DNA of 64,000 bases from contig NC_044302.2 of NCBI RefSeq assembly GCF_004027225.2, positions 75,145,253 through 75,209,252 of the forward strand, in the 5' to 3' direction. The DNA comes from Strigops habroptila. Lineage: Eukaryota > Chordata > Aves > Psittaciformes > Psittacidae. The notes beneath the pieces were generated by a model. It saw nothing but the letters and a program-made list of their open reading frames with translations. It was not told the DNA's origin and ran no database searches. The translations under genes were made by a program, and so were the position numbers. Of this stretch, positions 13,801-25,257 are shown in pieces. Each line of letters opens with the position of its first letter. Position 1 is the first letter of the stretch.

Positions 13801-15100
13801 TGACGTCATCGATGGAGCAAAAATTTTGCCGAAAAAAGCAGTCACGTTCTTTGACTCCAGCTTTATGACAATGGAAATGAAACCAGGGCCAATCATGCCA
13901 TGGTAGGTTTTAGTAATGGAAAAGGGCAGTGGGAACCAGTAACTCTCTGACATCTTTGCTTCTTCAACTGCTGTCCCCCTGTATGGCACTTGGTGGGTGG
14001 AGAGCTGCAGGCTTTCTCCTGCAGTGATAGTTTTCTCATATTGATAAGCTCCCCAGTAAGAAGCCCTGGACTAATACTGGGAACTTGCACATCTTAGGGA
14101 GGGCAAAGTGGATCTAAAAACCACCTATATGATTTGATGACCACAAGGAACCATGCTAAGAAAATATCCCTGTGCTCTGAACTCATCTTACTAAGCGAAT
14201 AAATCTGATTTCTTCTTTGAGCTGTCTTCCCCCAGGGACTGAACTGCTAACCCCCTGGTTTTAATAGATGAGTTATGTCCCTGGACAATGAAACATGAGT
14301 TTTAGTCTTATCTTCACCAATTTCCAAGAAAATGAGTTGTGCCCTCTCCCAAGCACAGCTGTACATCAGGATGTTCCTGTCCATCACTGCACTAAAAATA
14401 AATGAGTTGCCAGGTAGCTTATCAGGAGGTGATTTTTCCCAGGTTGAGCACTGTTGTGTGGTGAAGGAAAGAGCTTTTGAGATTGAATCCAACTTTGTGG
14501 AAAGGGCAGCTAGACATTGCCCTTTCTCCCTTCCCTGCTCTGTCACTGTCGCTGCTAGCAAATGCCTGAAACTTGTGTTCCAAAGCAAGTCCATTCCACG
14601 GACCAATGCATAACAATAGTGACGCAGGGACATCTTCTGTTTCAGTGGCCAAACTAGCTGTAAGGAGAAGCAAAATCAAAGTAAGGAGCCAGAAAGGACA
14701 GAGTCTGGCTGGCAGGTAAGAAAGAAGGGGGAAATGCCAATCCATTGGGAAAGAAGCTAGTAGAAAGGCTGTCTCCTTCTTGTTCAACCAAGCAAGTCAC
14801 AGAACAGGCTACAGTGCTTCTGCTGGAGCCCTGGGCGCTCCTTCTCTCTTCACTTTGGGATGCGAGGCTCAGCAGTAGGCATTCTCAGTGCAGTCAGCAG
14901 CCACACAAGTTGGCCAGTTGTTCATGGACCTTTCGTGGATACCAGCAAGGAGGTGATCACATGAACCCCATCCTGAGCAGTACCTTCCTAAATGCATCTC
15001 CCAAGGAGGCTGTAGCCATAGAGGATATGATCCTGCACAGAAGACTTCTGCAGCCCAATTCGAGATACTGTCAAAAAATCGGAAAGAGCACAGCTCTATA
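1851..15100. other. Gene-poor AT-rich intergenic region
   Basis: I find no recognisable protein, RNA gene or full transposon in this stretch. The longest open frames (for example 4216-4605, 10776-11126, 14247-14633) have no domain, no consistent codon bias and no splice context, and are about what chance gives. Low-complexity pieces: a (GATA)5 run near 5055-5074, a GAA/AAG-rich purine tract at 8268-8325, and an uninterrupted T run at about 8921-8937. A perfect CRE-type palindrome TGACGTCA lies at 13801-13808. By human synteny the next genes on this side would be TMEM174 and TMEM171, but no signature of either is present. Confidence 0.6.
5055..5074 (+). repeat. (GATA)n microsatellite
   Basis: Five tandem ATAG/GATA units followed by an A run. 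A short simple repeat, likely length-variable. Confidence 0.85.
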
Positions 15101-15119
15101 GGAGGAGCCCATGCTTTAG

Positions 15120-15500
15120 GACACACTTTGAGTGTTATGTATTTATTACTGGTTTTATCACTGTTTTTATCAAAAATTAAAGATTTCATTTGAGCTAAAC
15201 ATCTCCAACATTTGCAGCTGTAGAAAACAGATTTCAGAAGAATCCTTGCAAATAGACTGTACAGAAAAGAAAACAACGATTTATTCCTCTTCGTCTGAGA
15301 AGGAATAAAACATCTCTCTCACTGAAAGCATAGCACTTCAGATAACTAATCCTTTTAAATGTGCATAGAAAACCAATTGCATTGAAATATGATTTATTAA
15401 TTGGCATGTGCGTGAGGCAAGGGTGCTAAATATCCCGAGATTTGGAATTTTTATAGCATGGAGCCAGATTCGTACAGATAAGTTTGATATATTTAGCTTT
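15120..15500. promoter_or_regulatory. Candidate noncoding regulatory element
   Basis: An AT-rich block with little simple-repeat content and several transcription-factor-like words, including GATTTATTAATTGGCATGTG near 15,390 (homeodomain TTAATTG core) and repeated TTTATCA/GGTTTTATCA. It begins the FOXD1 3' regulatory-looking territory, where GC-rich and AT-rich blocks alternate. Conservation cannot be seen from one sequence, so this is a motif-based guess. Confidence 0.22.
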
Positions 15501-15506
15501 TATTTA

Positions 15507-15532
15507 GGGGGTGGGCGGGGGGCGGGGGGGCG
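15507..15532 (+). repeat. G-rich tract, Sp1/G-quadruplex type
   Basis: A run of G blocks of three to seven separated by single T or C bases (AGGGGGTGGGCGGGGGGCGG and onward). It contains GGGCGG-type Sp1/KLF words and fits the four-run pattern of a G-quadruplex. It sits directly after an AT-rich block, an abrupt composition step. Confidence 0.6.
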
Positions 15533-16799
15533 ATAAACGCTAATGTTCCCAATATGCCATTCAGGTTTTTTATTGCAACTCGAGACCGGAATTTATAGAG
15601 TGCTATTAAAATGTCTTGGTTGTGTTGGATGTTGATTGCATCTGGATTTGCCTTTATTTTTGTATTATTTTTTATAGGACGAAGAAGAATGCAGCAGTGC
15701 ATCCCAGCACGTGAGCGAGTTTACCAAATACGAGGCAGCAGCAGCCGGAACAACAGGAAATCGCATGAGAGAGCCCAGCTCCTAGTTGGCAGAAGCATGT
15801 TAACCTCTCATTCGTATCACTGGGTTTAATACTCCAACTTTGCAGTAAAGGCGTCTTTCCCGAACCCGGGTTCATAAAAGTGTTAGTGGTCCTTGATGTT
15901 CCCAGCAGAGGATAGTAAGGAAAACACAGCCCTGAATAGGTGACATTGATTGCAGCAAATACAGAGCAGGAGGGTCAGCACCATTTCCCAGCCCAGAGCC
16001 AGTGTTGTAGAACTGAGCAGCTATTCATAGCCACTGGACCCTCTCCAAGCCGTGAGTGTAAATTTACTTGTATCATCTTTGTAGAGAGGAACTGTGGTCC
16101 CCAGTGCCTCCCGCTTGATTCGGATAGACTGTTTATTTGTTTAGTCCTGTAATGATATTATCCATAGGGCTAGAGCCACACAGGGAGGATTAGGAATTCC
16201 TGGAGGAGAAGCCGTGTGTTTATTACCATGACAGCCCCGTGTGACACAAGCCAACAGTTACTTGTATTTGTTCTCTCTGAAAACCTGAAGCTTACAGACG
16301 AGGGGTGAGGGTGTAGGATCGATCTCGCAAAGGCGCAAGGCGAAGAGGCTGTTTCAGGGAAAGTGGTGGGATTAGCGTGCTGGAAACTCCTTCCCGGAGT
16401 ATCTGCAAACAGCTCTATCTCAGGGTGTTTTCAAATGTAAATGACCGGAGGGGGGGCATCAGGGACTGAAGTCTCTCCTATAGTGATAACTCTCCCAAAC
16501 CTGTCCGTTTAGACTGCCCTTCGAGAACGTTTAATAAAGCCATGCAACTGAGATTTTAGCCTTTTCTAAAAGAAGCCCTCCTTTTCTTAAACAACAAACA
16601 AAAAAGCACCAGCACAGAAAGATCTCGCAGGTATGTGCATAAGCACAGAGAAAGGGGAAGAGGGGCCAAGGGGGAGGACGAAGTTTTTTCCTTTTGCTTT
16701 CTTTTTCTTCTTCTTCCCCCCCCCCCTCCATTTTTTTTCCTATTTTAATAAATATTTAATCATGGAAAGGGAGGGAAAGGCCAAAAGTAACAAAGAACT

Positions 16800-17045
16800 G
16801 TAGGTTGTTTAGATTGCTTGGGAACTCTCTCTTTGCAGCTGACCATTCCTACATGTAGGTTAATTTCCACATGGAGCTGGAGAAACTCTATCCCCGGTTT
16901 GTGAAGTATGGGTCAGCCGAAGCATGTTAATCTGTTTAGCATGTGTGCTTCGTGGAGGTGCCAGACCACCACCGTGCAAGAGTAGAAGCAGCGGCAGCCA
17001 TGGTCCTTGGGGGTAGTTAATAAAGACTTTAAGGGAAGCAAGTTT
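16800..17045. promoter_or_regulatory. Candidate noncoding regulatory element
   Basis: Mixed-composition block, free of repeats, with TTTGCAGCTG, ACATGTAGGTTAATTTCC and an imperfect hairpin in which CGAAGCATG (about 16,918) pairs with CATG..GCTTCG (about 16,940-16,952). It resembles a developmental enhancer in texture only. Low confidence. Confidence 0.18.
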
Positions 17046-17819
17046 ACAAAGGTTTCAGTTCGTGCACCGTGCCAGCTTTGGACATTTCAGGCTTCCAGCC
17101 CTGCGGACCGGAAAGCTGAGAAGTCTTTGGGCTGTTTATAGCAGCCCTAGGTGGGAGAGCACCGGTGCCGCAGCCTGCGCGGCCGAGGGCAAAGCGAGGA
17201 CAGCCTTCGTGCCTCTTCTTCCCGGGGACAGGAAGTAGCAGCACCAGCCAAGACACCCCCCCCCAGCACTTCGGGGGCACCCCGAATCCCCGCACACAAG
17301 GGCATCTTTACCGCTTTGGGCAGCCTGCGATTTTTTTCGGGACCTCTGTTTTAATCTGCGCCCTTCCCAATGCAGAGCCTCAAATCCAACTGGAGGCTCG
17401 GTGCGTCGTGCTAGCCGCTAAATGAGATAATAGCAAATAAAACTTTATGAGTCTATTCCTATAGTCCCACACAATGCAGACTAATCAACGTCTCCTTTCT
17501 GGCTCAGAGATGAGCTGCGAGGCCTGTGGCGCTCGGGCTGACTCTCCGTTTCTCTCTCATAATTTTTTTTTTTTTTTGTTTTTCCTTTTCTTTTGAAATG
17601 CTAGACACTTATTAAAGCGTTTTTAAATAATCAAAATATTTGCTGATGAGTATTTATTTTGACAAGGGGTTTGGTTTGGCTTTCGACTTCCTGTTCAACT
17701 ATACAGACTGCAGTATTAATTTACTATAAACCCAAATGTGCTTGAGATTATTCTGCCTCGGCTCTGGGTTTCACTCATTCGGCAGAAGTTTCTCTGGGAG
17801 ATGAAATGTATAATCATAA

Positions 17820-18560
17820 GTACACGTCTTTCCATTTTCCGGCCTGCTTCGCCATGTGCTCCTCAGAACCAAAGGGAGCTGAGCGTTGCTCGAGAGGAAA
17901 AATGTACCTCTCACAGATACATCCCATCGTCGTATCCAGAAAGCAGGGACATCCTCGGTGTCATCCATCCTTGTCGTGTTCAAAGTACAGCGGCCAAGCG
18001 GTCGCTGCACGTCGAGGATCAGAAAAGGCCATGAACTGGGTCGCGGTAGGCTCGGATCCCTGGACTCATCCCTTCCCTGCCCAGGTACCCGGACTCTGGC
18101 CTGGGCAACCACTCCCCGGGTTGGGCAATCCCCATCCGGCAAGGCTCTGCCTCTCCTCCAGGGCTGGGAGCTCTTTTATGTTCTTTAAAGCACTGTCGGC
18201 GATAGGATCGCGAGGAAGGGGCCAGGAGGAGCCGAGATATAACTGCAGCGCCTGGGGAAACTTCTGCCTACTTCCCCGCAGCCGGGCGGACCGGCTACCG
18301 GCCGTCCTTCCAGGAATAGGCACATGCACCATGTCCCTTGTTCCTCCTCCGCTAGTAGGAATCATAGAATCGTAGAATCAATTAGATTGGAAAAGATCTT
18401 TAAGATCATCAAGTCCAACCTTTACCCCAGCAGTGCCAAGACCACCAGTAAACCATGTCACTGAGGGCCTCATCTACAAGCAGTGGCAGCGGCTACCCTC
18501 ATGTGTTTGCCGGCTTACCGCCAGGCTGGGGTCGGCTTCTCTCGATGATGCCCTCTCCCC
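17820..18560. other. CpG-rich block
   Basis: GC-rich sequence with many CpG dinucleotides, interrupted by an inserted CR1 piece at 18357-18480. The open frames on both strands here reflect the scarcity of stop codons in GC-rich DNA and show no domain. Part of the CpG-rich mosaic flanking FOXD1. Confidence 0.5.
18357..18480 (-). mobile_element. CR1 LINE 3' end, antisense
   Basis: A short 3'-terminal CR1 fragment on the minus strand. Read on the plus strand it begins with AATCATAGAATCGTAGAATC, the reverse complement of the CR1 tail repeats. It continues with ATTGGAAAAGATCTTTAAGA and CATCAAGTCCAACC, then the CAGTGCCAAGACCACCAGTA block typical of CR1 3' UTRs. Only about 125 bp remain, so it is a severely 5'-truncated insertion inside CpG-rich DNA. 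Confidence 0.92.
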
Positions 18561-19849
18561 CCGAGCGAATGAGCCCACCAACACCAAAGAACCTCCGTTC
18601 AGCTTTCCTGCCCGCCCGTGACATCTGCAATAGGTTACTTTCCCCTGCAAAGGTTTTTTTTGCTGTAACATTTTGGCCTTTCATATGGTTGGTTGATCTG
18701 GGAGTTGGTTGGTTGGTTTGATTGATCGTTCGTTTGTTGGTTTGCCTTACAACCTTGCACGTATTTTTTTTCTCAGCGCTCTTTTTTATTGATGATGAAG
18801 GAACTGGCCGGAACCTAACCCGCGCACTAGTTTGTATGCTGGCATTCTTTGCCACTCGCTCTTACCTGGACAAATAGAAGGTATTTTCCATCATATTGAG
18901 AAGGGCCGTGGCTTTTGCCTTAATCTCGCTGCTGAAAGCAGCCTGACACGCCAGTAAAACACAATTTCACGGAACATCGAGCTTCCTTAGGCCAACGTGT
19001 GCTGGGAGAAGGTGTCAACGATTCCAGAATAGGATTTCCGTTCCAGATAACTCTTGCGAGACCAGCGCACACAGAGATATTTAAAGGGTTTACTGGAAAA
19101 ATAAATGTATGTATTAAATAAAAAGTTTCTGGTATCGAACTGCGCCCCACTCTCCCGGTTGAAACCCTTCACAAAGTGTTAATTCTTTGGGGAGCGTCGT
19201 GCGGGAAGGCATGTCTGGGTTAGCACCGACCCCCAGAGTGAGAAGCCCCTTTCCACAGAGGGTGTTTAATACTCTGAGATACCCTCAAAGCAGGCCTGTC
19301 CTGCTTGAGGGGAGGAGATCTCCCCTCAGCCGTGTGCTGCTCCTGCCCCAAGCAGGCTGCTCTGTCCACACCAACCGAGCACGGCGCACAGGAGGGGGGA
19401 AGGTCACGACAACCTGTCAGTGCAAGCCATCAAAACGCTTCTTAATGCTCTAATGCCTATTTTTTTACCCTGAAGGATCCAGTCAGAGCTATTCCGTTTG
19501 AAGCAGTGGCTGTACAACCTGACCGCAGGCGAAGGGAGAGTCCCGCGAGAGGAAGTTTTTGGGAAATGTGGATATTCTTCGCTTGAAATGTGCTCCTGGT
19601 CAGAATCCCGGGCCGTCCTTCACCTGGCAGCTCTGCTCCCAGCCATCTCTTCTTCTTTTGGGACAAGGCACTATCACTTTCACTTCTGTCAGTAACGCCA
19701 AATCAGGAAAATGAGGTGGCGCCTGCATTGGCTCATGCGTAATCCCGACAGTTGAACGACGCCTGGCCCACACGGCCGTTATTTCTAATAGCCCAGTCTT
19801 TTGGGAGTCCAGAAGCATGGCAGGATTGCGTGAAGATAACAGGCTGGCC

Positions 19850-20720
19850 TTCTAGTGGCTGGGAAAGCTCAGCCGCCTTCAAGCAGCCTGATCCCCAGCC
19901 TGCGCTGGCACTGCCGCAGCAGCTCCCGAGGGGCTGCGTGGACGGGACAGGCCTTTGTCATGCCAACCCGCACGGAGGGGGGACAAACACCGGGAGACGA
20001 GGGGCTCTTCGTGACGCTGGAGAGCGGGTGCCGAGCAGGGGGGACTCCCCAGAAGCGGCGCAGGAGGGGGCCTGGCGCACCCCCCACACTCAGCGCCGAG
20101 AACAGCAATTCCGCGGTGACACCGGGAGGCTCCCTGAGAAGCCAGCGGGGAGCACTGGTGTGTTTCGGGGGCACCAGTGCTGCCTGTACAGAGGAGAGGA
20201 GAGGGGAGCATGGCTCACGCGGAGAGGCGGTGGAAGCAGGGATGCCCGCAACCCTGGCCCATCGGTACAGCCCGGTAGCACCAAAACTTCCAGTGGGAGT
20301 ACCCACGCGGTCACCGTTCCGCTGGGACGCCCCTCTCCCTGCCACGCAAGGCTGTTCGGAAACCGGTGCCAAAACCCCAAACCAATACAAAAAACCTGCC
20401 CTCAAGATCAGGATATGAAATTAGGTTATGGCAAGAGGCAGGACAGGCAGGCATCACTCACTGCCCGCCGCGCAGAGAGGATGAGGGTGCACGTACAGGC
20501 CTGGGGCCACTGCAGCCCTCCCGGCACGCCCCGCAGCCGCCGCCCGCGGGCTCCTACCTGCCGGCTGGCTACGGAACGGGCGCTGCCGCCGAGTCCCGCC
20601 GTCCTAGTCTGTGCCCACCACCGGCAGACGGCTTCCGCGGGCCTTCCCCCGCTCCCTCGGCCGCCGTGGGGCACGCGTAGGGCAGGGGGAGCACGTGTGG
20701 GAGCAGGCCCGGGAGCACTT
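19850..20720. other. CpG-rich block
   Basis: Strongly GC-rich sequence with dense CpG. Long overlapping open frames run in several frames on both strands, the longest 352 codons on plus (19752-20810). This is expected of GC-rich DNA. The deduced proteins are low in hydrophobic residues, rich in G, R, P and T, and contain no domain I recognise. The block ends at a TATAAA word at 20781-20786, so an unannotated noncoding transcript start is possible. Confidence 0.5.
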
Positions 20721-21447
20721 GCTCCGGTTTCTGCGTTTCTCTTAGGCCAAACGGCATTAGAAAATAGAATAGCCCGGGTCTATAAATTCCTCCAGCGCGA
20801 CGCGGAGTAGGCTTCCTACTTTAGAAGCTCTCCCCGTGTAAAGAGGTATTTGGGCTGCCTCCGAAATAATAAATCCCAACAGCAGACAATAAAATTTACT
20901 ATCACAGGAGTAACAGAAGCCTAAAATATTCCGAACATGTTCCTTGAACAAATAACATAATCCCTGGCACACTGGAACACATGGTTTGCTTCAAACATGT
21001 TTCATTTTGTCATCGCATTGAGTGTACAGTATTTCTCTTTGGGTGCAAGAGTGATTGATATCTTTGGAAGAATTGTTTGCAAGAACATGAAAGTTGCCAA
21101 AGCAAACACGTTGGAGGGAAGTGTGCAGAAGGGGGAGCAGAAGTATTTGGAGTAGATCTGGGTTTGGTGAGTTCACACAGAGGTGAGACAGTTAGAAGTA
21201 GAACAAATAAAAACATTCTGCACACTTCATCTAAATAAATTATATACAGAAATTGCCCTTTTGTAGTCGGCAACAGCGCAGTTACCACGCTTCCCTCATG
21301 CCCCTATAGAATGTGGGCTAGAAGCCAGCTTTCTTCAGGTAATGGTTTGTAACTTTTGCTCCACTTAATGAATCTATTAATATTTAGATCTCTCTAATTC
21401 TGCTCCATACAAGCTGTCAGCATTGTTAAACAAAATAATCTATTTAC

Positions 21448-21541
21448 CTTCTGTTGTACGTGTCCAGCAGTGGCTTGCACAGCTCGATGATGTACGTTAA
21501 TAGGTTTTTCTTACGCTCCACTGCACCGGCCAAAGGCAAAA
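21448..21541 (-). other. Coding-like 94-nt block, possible orphan exon
   Basis: On the minus strand these 94 nt are flanked by AG on the 5' side (ATGTGAAG) and by a good donor (AGAAG/GTAAATA) on the 3' side. They read 30 codons without a stop: LPLAGAVERKKNLL, then TYIIELCKPLLDTYNR. Codon texture is coding-like, with many purine-first codons and mostly C or T at third positions, and four to five CpGs survive in an otherwise AT-rich stretch. A 33-base T run (minus strand) lies just upstream of the acceptor. I do not recognise the protein, and I found no partner exon on either side. It could be a stray exon of an unknown gene, a pseudogene relic, or a noncoding element that happens to be open. 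Confidence 0.25.
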
Positions 21542-21562
21542 CTTCACATATTTTGATCTTTC

Positions 21563-21565
<3 letters not shown>

Positions 21566-21598
<33 letters not shown>
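21566..21598 (+). repeat. Poly(A) tract, 33 bases
   Basis: Thirty-three consecutive A bases. No retroposon body ends at it on the plus strand. On the minus strand it would be a polypyrimidine tract 24 nt upstream of the coding-like block at 21448-21541. Confidence 0.9.
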
Positions 21599-21602
<4 letters not shown>

Positions 21603-21759
21603 GAAAAAACTCATTAGCTCGCCCAAACTTTGGGGTGTTAATTTAATAACTTCCATTCCTGAAGGACAAATATTTATTTTAATTCCCCTTTTATCTCTTT
21701 CTGCCATCAACATCTGCGGAAAGCCGCTGCTTTGGCTGGTTGAGATAGCCAGATCACGA

Positions 21760-24720
21760 GGGAGATGGCGGGGAGCTCATGTCTTCAGAAACGTATTTCC
21801 GAGGCAAAGCCTCTCTCTAGGCAGATCTCCGACCTTCCGAAATCCCCGCCTAGTAAAGCCCCTGACCCTCCGCTCCCCACTTTTACAGCGGCAGCGGTCC
21901 CCGGAGTCCTAGGCCGTCCCCCAGCCAGGGAGGGAGGCGTGGGGCCTCCTGCATCAGGCCATTGCCCAGACGCTTTCTGGCCTGCTTCTATCCAGAGCAC
22001 CCGGGGGGTACGGGGAGAGAAAGAAGGGAAAATTAAAAAAAGCCCACAGCTCCGCACATCCCGGAGAGTTCCCTGTTCCCCGCAGAACGTATCTGACCCT
22101 GCGCCCCCCCCCCCCGCGCAAGATTTTCAATCAGGGCTGGATTTCAGAGAGGATTAACCTATCTTCTCCGCCTGCCCTCCGACTCTCCAGCCCCCAAAAC
22201 ATCCAATCCCTCACCTCTCGCCTTCGTGCCCAGACCGGAGGCAATGGCACAAGTGCACAGGGGACCCCCGGGGCAAGTGAACGGCCAGGACCCGCAAGAG
22301 CAGAGGAGCGGGTCGGTACCGCGGCACAGGTTTCAGCTAAACCTCTCAACCAGGAGCTCTGACCCCCGTGTTCATGCTACTGGCAGGAATTCTCCATTTG
22401 GATTAAAAAAAATAAAAGAGAAAGTCGTAGTGCTAACAAGGGAACTTGCTGTATAACGCCCACGAGGAAAACAATGTGAAACATGTAAAACGTAGACAAA
22501 CAGCTCAGCCACCTGCTGATTCCGACGGACTACCAGGCACACAGCTGCAGCTGTCCTTGGGTCTGGACGGGGAACATCCTCGGACCTCATCTACTTAGTT
22601 TCCGAAAGAGAGCGGTCACCAGCATCGGGGCTTCCCCTGGGGCTCCAGAAATGTACAAACTGGCCCTGCGAAGATCCTACACTCTCTAAAATAAAGAAAA
22701 CTCTAAACCTGAGTAAAACTCATAAAACTTTCAACTACCCCTCATGCTGTTCTTTGATCTTTGCAGGCCGGGCATGCTGTCCTGACTGTTTCTTGGGCAC
22801 CTCCGGAGTTGTGTTTCGGGCCCCAAAGCTTATCCTTGCCGGAGGGGTGCGGGCAGGGGCACAGGTCACGAACGGGGACAAGCGACAAGCCCGCCTTTTG
22901 GAACAGGGTGATTTTTCTCCTTACATTCTCATCAGCCAGGCCTGGCAGCCAGGAGGAAGTCTCCTGCTCTTTCCCCAGGGCCAAACCTCCCTCCCTGCTG
23001 GGGATGGTTCCTGTCTCGCCCACGGAAGTGGGTCCTGGGGGTGCCTCTCGCCCACCGGACCTCAAGGGAAGGGCCGAACGGACAGATGTGCTCCCTGCAG
23101 CCGAGCAGGTTTGTCCTCTGAGCTGGCCTCGCTTTCGAAGGGAAAAAAATAAAATAATATTTAAAAAAAAAAGAATAAGGGAAAGGAAAGCAGATTTTAT
23201 GTCCCTTTGGGAAATATTTGATCTGGTTTGTCCTTTGGACTCGTCCTCTTGAATTCACTGGGATTAGACGCGATACAAGGTGAGCAGCACCCCGCCTGGC
23301 TGAGGGCAGAGGACACTGTCGGAACGCGGCAGACCCGGGACACGAAGAGGGCCGCCCTGCTGCTCACCTGCCTGCCCACCGGCGCTCGGGGCCGGTCCTT
23401 CCCTCCCCGCCACGGCGCCCGACTGCTGAGGCAGAGCGGAGCACTCCGAACAGACCCTCCCGATCCTTTCCCGTGCCCCTCCCCAGCAGAGGGACTCTGG
23501 AGAAAGTGACGCTGGAAGAGAGGGGAAGATGCCACTTGTTTTTCCGTGCTTGCCACTCCCGTATCTCTTTCTCCCACTAGATCCCATGCGCCAGCGGCTC
23601 AAAGGGGCCTCTCGTGGGGGAAAGCAGGGAGAACGGAACGCAGACACTTTTCCTTGGCAGACACAACTGTTTCTCCCTAAGGAACCCATCGGGTCCTTCT
23701 TAAAAAGGAAAAAAATAAAATCTGACCCCAACTTTACCGCTCTCAGCTGACACGTGGTGCGCTGCAATCACCAAAGACAACGTGTTGAAGTCCGCATCGT
23801 CACCTCCCCTTGTCCCCCCTCAATGGCACGGACGGGGCAGCAGCCCCCCCCCCAACACCCTTGTTTGATGTCACAAGAGGGGTGCGCCCACCCCGGTGAG
23901 CTCTGTCTTCTGCACTCGCTGTCGTGTGCTCATCTCCTGCCCAAGTCATGAGTGCGAGCACTTTTCAGACACTTTTGGTCATACCTACCCTGTACATTAA
24001 AGCATCTGGGTGTAGCAGGCTGGTGTTAATGAAGAGAGCTTTTTCCTCCAATCTTCTCCGTCAGCACCTTTATGAGGTGCAAGCGTTTATGAGGACAAAA
24101 AACTCTCTGCCGTGCGGGGAAGAAGCTGCGCCGCAGATTTAGGAGGTGCTCAGGCTCCTAGCGCGCCGCCGGGGCTGTTCCCCTCCCCGGGAGCGGGGTG
24201 TGCCTCTTGAACCCTGGTCTGAGCTACTCTCGGGGGGTGCAAACGCGCGTCTGCGTATTTGGGTGCACAGGGTGTTCCCACCTCCGAGCTGGAGACACAG
24301 GGCACCCCAGGGAGAGATTTCCAGCCTCTCTTTCTTCACCCCAGTTGGATACTGCCGCTCCTGGGCCTCCCGCGGGCAATCTGTCCCCACCGGCCCTCCG
24401 CCCTTTTTTTACCCCGCCGGTGCTTTCCGACCCCTGGCTCAGCGAGGAGGGCAGTGGGGCAAGGCAGAGAGCCAGGTGTCGGGCTCCGCACCTGCACACG
24501 CACCGCGACCGCGGAGCCACTGGGCGAGGGGAGGAGGGCGCCAGCCTTTCCCTCTTCCCCGAGCTCCCTCTTCACTGGCAGCAGGCAGTGGAGCTGGAGC
24601 AGGGACCCCAGTCCAGATCCCCTCTGCTGTATCTCCGTCGGGTCGGGAGTATCCCGGCCGCAGAGAAACGCTGGGGACAGGGAGCATGGGCCTGCGAGAT
24701 GGAAAACCGGGGCCGAACAT
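21760..24720. other. CpG-rich blocks, no gene recognised
   Basis: Two large CpG-rich blocks (about 21,760-22,380 and 22,780-24,720) separated by an AT-richer bridge. Many overlapping open frames exist on both strands, as expected at this GC content, and none shows a domain. A textbook acceptor-like sequence sits at 22,762-22,786 (CTGTTCTTTGATCTTTGCAG/GCCGGG), which could mark an exon of a noncoding transcript. I could not support a gene. Confidence 0.45.
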
Positions 24721-24879
24721 AGCTTAGCGCTTGGGGAGGAAGACTTCGGCCTAGAGCCACTTTTCTACCTCCGTTTTTAAAGCTGTGTTATCTCTTTCTC
24801 TCTTCCCCCTCCCTCCCCCCCTTTCTGTTTTCGAGGTGGGGGCGGGGTGGTGGTGGAGGGAAGTAATTCTGCTGAACAG

Positions 24880-25215
24880 AAAAGCCAGGCCCGGGCAGGA
24901 GTTTCTTTTGACTGCTCAGGGTGATCTATCTATCCAGACCCTCTAATTAGAGGGGGATCCAGGGTGGCATTAGTTTCCAAACATTTTAATCGAGCTTTAA
25001 GCAGAGCTCTTTTCAATGGCAGGAGATAAATGTAGCAACTGTTACCGTCACCGTGAATGGCCACCTCCCATGGCGGGCATTCAGTCTTCCTTTCACAAGC
25101 TCTAAGCAGTTTAGTCTATGGACCCAGCAACACTCCACATATCTTCTAATTAGCCTAATTAGAAAGGTGGATTGATAGATGCAAGGAAGACACAGTTAAG
25201 TTAGGAAGATGCTTA
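24880..25215. promoter_or_regulatory. Candidate homeodomain-bound enhancer
   Basis: An AT-richer island between CpG-rich blocks. It contains a perfect 16-bp palindrome CCCTCTAATTAGAGGG (24939-24954). It also has an inverted repeat with 9-bp arms TTCTAATTA..TAATTAGAA (25144-25164, 3-bp spacer). All three TAATTA homeodomain cores share the same TCTAATTAG flank. Other words include AAACATTTTAATCGAGC and GGTGGATTGATAGATGC. Repeated, identically flanked, palindromic homeodomain cores within about 230 bp suggest a regulatory element for FOXD1. Conservation is not visible here. Confidence 0.4.
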
Positions 25216-25257
25216 ATGCTGCCAATCTGAGCCAGGGAGCGGCTTGTTCTCTGTGGG

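Noticed and set aside
1-17000. Search for TMEM174 or TMEM171 expected by human synteny left of FOXD1
   Set aside because: No frame with their transmembrane or proline-rich signatures is present; they probably lie beyond the window.
19752-20810. 352-codon plus-strand frame as a full protein gene
   Set aside because: High GC makes stops rare. Overlapping frames of 178 to 187 codons exist on both strands, and composition is not protein-like except for a short end piece noted as a finding.
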